Below are positions 58,844 through 64,000 of a stretch of DNA of 64,000 nucleotides, piece by piece. Source of the stretch: Gaeumannomyces sp. JS-464 (lineage: Eukaryota > Ascomycota > Sordariomycetes > Magnaporthales > Magnaporthaceae); NCBI GenBank assembly GCA_002197995.1, contig NGZR01000006.1, positions 2,469,001 to 2,533,000 on the forward strand, in the 5' to 3' direction. The position numbers and the translations under genes are program-made. Numbering within the stretch: the stretch's first letter is position 1; each line of letters opens with the position of its first letter. The notes under the pieces were generated by a model. That model was not told where the DNA came from and did not search any database. It saw only the letters and a program-made list of their open reading frames with translations.

Positions 58844-60914
58844 ATGCCCGCGTACTCAACCTTTTCCGATGGACCTGGATCTGGACGGCGAAATAGTGTC
58901 GGAGACATGGCGAGGTGAGCACGCGGCCACTCTTGCTTCCTCACTCTCCCCGCCCTTCTCTTCTTCCGCTGGGTGCACCACCTCGCTTCTTCCTTGCCGC
59001 CCTGCTGACCGCGCATGACTCTCCCAGACGTCTCACCCGGGGCCTGAAGGCCGGTGCCGGCCAGGCATCTATGCTGAGCAGTGTAATCAATCTGCTGAAC
59101 ACGAGTAGGATGCGCTTGCCTCTCCCTTCCGCTCCTCGGCCCGACCCGCCCCGAAAACACCCCCTTCCCTACCCCGGGCAGTGTCGGGATACACGCAGAC
59201 ACAGAAATGGCTGACAGGGACCCGTTGCGGGGAATGACGTATGCAGTTGTCGGAGCAGGAACACTGACGATGCCGTCGACGCTGTCGCATATGGGCATCG
59301 TGTTTGGCTCGGCCGTCATATTATGGGCCGGCTTCACGTCGGCACTGGGGCTGTACCTGCAAGTCGCGGTGCGCCCGCTACCTTGATCGCGGCCACAGCT
59401 CCTTCTTCGCCCTGTCGCAGATCACGTACCCCAACGCCGCCGTGGTCTTTGACGCTGCCATTGCTATCAAGTGCTTCGGCGTCGGCGTCTCGTACCTCAT
59501 AATCATCGGCGACCTGATGCCGGGCGTCGCGCTCGGCCTCCTGACCGACGGCTCCGACGGGAGCGAGGAGCTGCTAGCCCCTTATCTGCTCGACCGCAAT
59601 TTCTGGATCACGGCCTTCATGCTGGTCATATTACCGCTCAGCTTCCTGCGCCGCCTCGATTCGCTCAAGTACACGAGCATCATCGCCCTCATCGCCATCG
59701 GCTACCTGATCGTGCTTGTCGTCTACCACTTCGCCGCCGAGGCGCACCCAGGCAGGGGCGAGATTCGCCTGATGACCTGGGAGGGGCCCGGCGCCGTACT
59801 GCGAGCTTTTCCCGTCGTTGTGTTTGCCTACACTTGCCATCAGAATGTATGCACATTTCGCGCCCTGAGGCACTATCCTGGGTATTTGCGGACAGGGATG
59901 CTAACGCGAGACGGACACAGATGTTCTCGATCCTCAACGAGATCAAAGATGGCTCACCCGGGAGCATAGTGGGTGTCATCTCGGCCAGCATCGGCTCGGC
60001 GGCTAGCATCTACATCCTCGTCGCTATCACTGGCTACCTGACCTTTGGAAACTCGGTCGCGGCCAACATTATTTCCATGTGTAAGTGCACAGTGCACCCC
60101 CAGCCTATTCTTGGTGGTGGCCTTGCTAGGTCAACACTAACACGCTTCCCCTTGCGCAGATCCTGCAAACATAGCTTCCACGATAGGAAAGGCAGCCATC
60201 GTCATTCTGGTCATGTTCAGCGTGCCCCTGCAGATCCACCCGTGCCGAGCCTCGGTGGACGCAGTGCTCAAGTGGCGACCCAATTCCTCGTCTCGCAACG
60301 CCAGCGCCTCGAGCTCGGGTGGGCCGTCGTCGCCCAACAGGCACCACCCATTACTTCCGACAGCGTCGTCAGCCCCGGCTGACGACGGACACGGGTCACC
60401 GGTGACCCCCATGTCGGATCTCCGCTTCGCCCTGATATCGACCGTCATCATCGTCGGCAGCTACATGACGGCGCTGTCGGTGTCGAGCCTGGACCGCGTG
60501 CTGGCCTATGTTGGCTCGACGGGCTCAACCTCCATCTCGTTCATTCTGCCCGGCCTGTTCTACTACAAGATCAGCGACCCGGACAGCGTGCACCACCAGC
60601 GGTTGACCAAGGAGGATGACGACGCGGGAGCGCTCGACGAAGAGGTGGAGGCCGACGAGGATGTCGGGGACCTCGACCCATCAGGGTCCGGCCTGCTGGA
60701 GAGTGTGGCCAGCCTTCGGTCCGGCTTCAGCGGGCTGAGCGGGGCTTCGGGAGCGCGGCCGCGGAGCACTCGGTGGCGGCGGCAGCTGCGCTGGGACCTC
60801 GAGCACCTCGAAGAGGTCCTGCTGCGAAAGCTGGCTCTCGGGCTGGCCTTGTACGGCTTCGGAGTCATGGCCGTGTGTCTGATCATGAACATATTCTTCG
60901 GGCCTCACCACTAG
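58844..60914 (+). CDS. AAAP-family vacuolar amino-acid transporter (AVT type), one apparent frameshift
   Basis: Amino acid/auxin permease family protein with about 11 membrane helices, most like the AVT5-AVT7 group of vacuolar exporters. There are five exons (58844-58914, 59028-59104, 59247-59846, 59921-60080, 60160-60914), about 553 residues. It starts MPAYSTFSDGPG. The diagnostic first helix spans two introns: GQASMLSSVINLLNT, then IVGAGTLTMPSTLSHMGI. FALSQITYPNAAVVFDAAIA, CFGVGVSYLIIIGDLMPGVA, FPVVVFAYTCHQNMFSILNE and ITGYLTFGNSVAANIISMYP follow. A Ser-rich loop and an acidic Asp/Glu loop (EEVEADEDVGDLDPS) precede the last helices (LALGLALYGFGVMAVCLIMN). One surplus G near 59362 breaks exon 3. 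The subclass assignment is inference. Confidence 0.92.
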
Positions 60915-62355
60915 ACCCTTGTCCTCCTCTCTCTCCATCTGACGCCCGGCACGACGCCATGACAGCAACTGTACTAGAATTGTACATGCTATAAAATGCA
61001 TGCCAGCATTGTCAAGCAGTATCGCCAAGCACCGCAAATCCCGGTTCCTTGAGCCAATACCCGCTCCGTCATAATATTCCCTCACTTGTCATGCATGACG
61101 GTCGAAGACGGATTTAGAATTTCCAGGTGGAGGAGTTTCGTTTTAAGGTTTGGATCTTGACGGGCAATTTTGCCCTGATTTCTTTTTCGTCTTGGGTTTT
61201 GCTTTCTGTGCTGGGCTCTTCGGCGCCTGTTGTTTGGCGCCATGGTGCGACGAGTTGCGCGAAGGGCTTCGGCAAGATTGTTTGTTTTTGTCCATGTTTG
61301 GTTGTGCTTTGTATCATTTGTACGCCAACTTGCTACCTAGATACACTATAGAATTTGATTTCTTTGGCTATCTCAAATCGACGTGTTTAATCTGCTTCTA
61401 GAACTTGTCTCTCGCTTGCCACCCTGAATTGCTCGGTTGATATCTTGACTCCGCTGTATGTAGTGGGCAGCAACCCGGCGGCCCGTGCCTGTCTGGGTCT
61501 CCAGAAATATCGTCGTCTTACCTATCTTCCGGTCCTGTCTGAGCCGTCGGATTCTCAGGTCGATCTGGGCTGAACTGCTAGTAGCGTGGTGCCCAAGAAA
61601 AGGCGCAGCGAGGCCTGGCGATGCCCCGCCCAGAAGACGCGCAAACACCGGGGTTCCCATGCCGAACATCTCGAGATGACACGGCAGATCACAGCGGTGG
61701 GCTGTCGATGCTGAACCAGACGTCATCATCGTGGTCCGACATGTGCATGCATACACGTGTATGCTTGGGATAGACTCTCCCGCGGCGGGGTTGCAGACGA
61801 CGACCACCCTCTCCGCCGGTGGCCTCAAAGGGAGGTCGCAATGAGGCGAAGGACGCGACGGGGCGGGCGCCGCGCACGCCGCGTATGTACGTACGTTGGA
61901 TGGATGGCAGGTCAGCCAGGCCCAAGGCTCGGCCAATCAATGGCCCGGAGCTGTCGTAACGCTTGCGATCCACCCGCCCAAACAGCGGAGTGCCTACCAG
62001 TCGAATCCGCCCGGGCCGTCAGTTATCTCCAACCCAGGGGAATGTCTTGCGACGGGCTATCTAAGTATTCTTGCCCCTGGCGACTCGTTTGCTGCTTTGT
62101 TCCTCCTTTGTCGGGCAGCTTTGGGAGGAATCACTGAGTTGTTTTTGACCAATTGTCTTGTAGAAACTCTGGCCCTTTTTTATTTTATTTTTGCATCATA
62201 GTATACTTATTATCACGTATCTTTTTCACGATATTGCCATCCTTGGTGCCACTTACACTCCCGAAGCAAGCTAAGCTCGGCCAAACCGCGTCTGGTGTTT
62301 GCTTGTCAGTTCCACCAGCCAAGAACTACCGCCCAGAAGTGCCCCGGCTGGCGCC
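60915..62355. other. Intergenic between the two transporters
   Basis: 1.44 kb between tandem genes. No gene, RNA or repeat is supported. T-rich sequence at about 62145-62235 precedes the MFS gene start. Confidence 0.5.
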
Positions 62356-63799
62356 ATGGCTGAGCAGGAACTGGCCGAGGCCGCTCAAAGCGACATCCAG
62401 TCCGAGTCGACGCCGCTGCTTCCTCCGCTGTCGGGCTCGGCATCCGTGCTGCTTCTCCGCCGCTCCCGCCGCCGCCGCCGCCGCCGCCCCAGGGCGGCGG
62501 CAGCAAGCAGCACCGTCATGCTCAACAGCACCACCATCACCAGAAGCCGGCGCGCCTGTACCGCCGCAGAGTACTAATCACGCTCTTCTCCGTCATCATC
62601 CTGATCGAGCTCGGCAGCGTCATCATCCAGGCGCCCATCAACGTCATCATGGAGGACAACATCTGCCGCGAGTACCTGGGCTCGCACCGCGGCGTCGACG
62701 GCCCCGCCGCCGACAGGGGGGAAACCCCAGCATGCTCTTGGACGACCCGCGCTGCAAGACCCCGGACGTCCAGAGCAGGCTGGCCATGGTGCGCGGCCTG
62801 CAGATGGCCTTTGACGTGATCCCCAGCATCGTCGGCGCCATCCCCTACGGCCTCATGGCCGACATGTACGGCCGCAAGCCCGTCCTGGTCCTGGGCCTGC
62901 TGGGCGTGTGCCTCAGCTACGTCTGGACCGCCGCCGTGCTGGCCCTGCCGTCGGTCCTGCCGCTGCGCGCCGTCTACATCGGCTCGGCCTTCACCTTCAT
63001 CGGCGCCTTCAGCTGCGCGGGGACGGCGCTCTTCTTCACGTGCCTCGCCGACGTCACGCCCCAGGCCGGCCGCGCCGGCGTCTTCTTCCACGCCACCGTC
63101 GCCTTCCTGGCCGCCGAGATGGCCGGCAGCCCCCTGTCGGCCTGGCTGCTGTCGTCGAGCCCCTGGCTCGCCATGCTGGCCGGCCTGCTCGCGTCGTTTG
63201 CGAGCGTCGTCGTCATGTGCTTCGTGCCCGAGACGCTGGGCTTGAGGCTCGAGGACGGCGAGGAGGCCGCCCGCGCTCCCAGCAGCCGCCGCCGCGCCGC
63301 CGCGCCGAGTCCATCCTCAGCAATGATGACGACGGCGACGACGGCGAAGACGACGCGCCCTGCTTGACCCCCGGCACCGCCAAGTCCGACCCAGACACCA
63401 CCACCTCCTCCTCCTCGTGGCTGCTGCTGCGCCGGACCTTGACCCTGGCGGCCGCCAGCTTCCGCGAGCTCTGGGTGTTTGTGCTCGCAACGGCCGCCTG
63501 GCCGTGCTGATGCTGCCGGCCCTCTTCCTGCTCGGGCGGCTGGCGCAGGAGTCACTGCTGCAGTACGCGACCAAGCGCTACGGGCTCACGTGGGCCGACG
63601 CCACCTTCATCATGACGGCCCGCAGCCTCGCAAACATCGTCCTCTTCGTCGCCGTCTTCCCGGCCCTGAGCCGCTTCTGCCTCGGCTGCCTGGGCTGTCG
63701 CCCCTGCGCAAGGACCTGGCGCTCGCCCGCGCCGCCCGCCGTGGGCGCCGTGCTCGCTGCTGGTCGCGCTGTCGCCGACGCCGGCGGCGCTCATGTGCT

Positions 63800-63896
<97 letters not shown>

Positions 63897-64000
63897 CCCT
63901 TGATATTTACGCCTGTGGTTTTATGCTCTTGAGGTGACTGATGATGTATACACAAACGAAAAACAGCCCTCGTCGTCTTCTCCTTCGGCTACGGCTTCTC
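62356..64000 (+). CDS. MFS transporter, 3' end outside the window, several frameshifts
   Basis: Major facilitator superfamily protein. The ATG at 62356 starts MAEQELAEAAQSDIQSESTP, an acidic N-tail. A Pro/Ala-, Gly- and His-rich low-complexity stretch follows, then RRRVLITLFSVIILIELGSV (helix 1). RLAMVRGLQMAFDVIPSIVG and AIPYGLMADMYGRKPVLVLG contain the loop 2-3 GxxADxxGRK motif. AGSPLSAWLLSSSPWLAMLA ends the N half. An acidic central loop (SNDDDGDDGEDDAP) precedes the C half (LAVLMLPALFLLGRLAQESL, TWADATFIMTARSLANIVLF). Exon 1 ends at 63799, intron 63800-63966 contains a (CT)43 run, and exon 2 begins ALVVFSFGYGF and leaves the window. Frames change near 62470, 62718, 63297, 63488 and 63703. 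The substrate is unknown. Confidence 0.82.
63805..63890 (+). repeat. (CT)43 microsatellite inside an intron
   Basis: 86 bp of uninterrupted CT repeats beginning five bases after the 5' splice site (gtaag) of the MFS-gene intron. The intron is otherwise about 80 bp long. Confidence 0.97.

Overview
The window reads as a filamentous ascomycete, most likely a Sordariomycete close to Sordariales (inference). Reasons: short GT-AG introns (about 50-150 nt), GC-rich codons, C-to-T and G-to-A decay of transposons typical of repeat-induced point mutation (RIP), a fungal-type TPP riboswitch upstream of THI4, and strong resemblance to Neurospora-type proteins such as RO-10, the 20.8-kDa complex I subunit and the gypsy Gag remnant.

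Layout. 1-2518 is an AT-rich RIP-decayed block with a minus-strand Ty3/gypsy Gag relic. A complete but dead pogo/Fot1-type DNA transposon follows at 2521-4370, with 48-bp TIRs and a TA target duplication. From about 4.6 kb the sequence is euchromatic: GCV2 (glycine dehydrogenase, -), TOM5 (+), NUP57/NUP54 (-), the 20.8-kDa complex I subunit (+), a gene-poor 6.8-kb interval, a secreted CAP/PR-1 protein (+), IST3/RBMX2 spliceosomal RRM protein (+), HSV2-type PROPPIN (-), septin CDC11 (+), Bax-inhibitor family protein (-), a secreted Ser/Thr-rich Cys protein (+), LAG1-type ceramide synthase (+), dynein light intermediate chain (+), a DJ-1/PfpI protein (+), a PL20 glucuronan lyase (+), tRNA-Arg(ACG) (+), THI4 with a TPP riboswitch (-), a CorA-like membrane protein (-), a secreted protein of unknown function (-), a cytochrome P450 (+), dynactin p24-like RO-10 (-), an AAAP/AVT amino-acid transporter (+), and an MFS transporter running off the right edge (+).

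The genes are mostly independent housekeeping functions: one-carbon metabolism, protein import, respiration, splicing, autophagy, septation, sphingolipids, dynein/dynactin and thiamine. I see no biosynthetic cluster, defence island or other new multi-gene system. The accessory content is the transposon block, the secreted proteins, the P450 and the PL20 lyase.

An important caveat: about 25 single-base frameshifts interrupt otherwise well-conserved genes, most of them in short G or C runs. Where I re-added lengths, a one-base correction at each site restores exon phase. I read this as indel error in the assembly rather than mass pseudogenisation. Gene ends below are given through these frameshifts.
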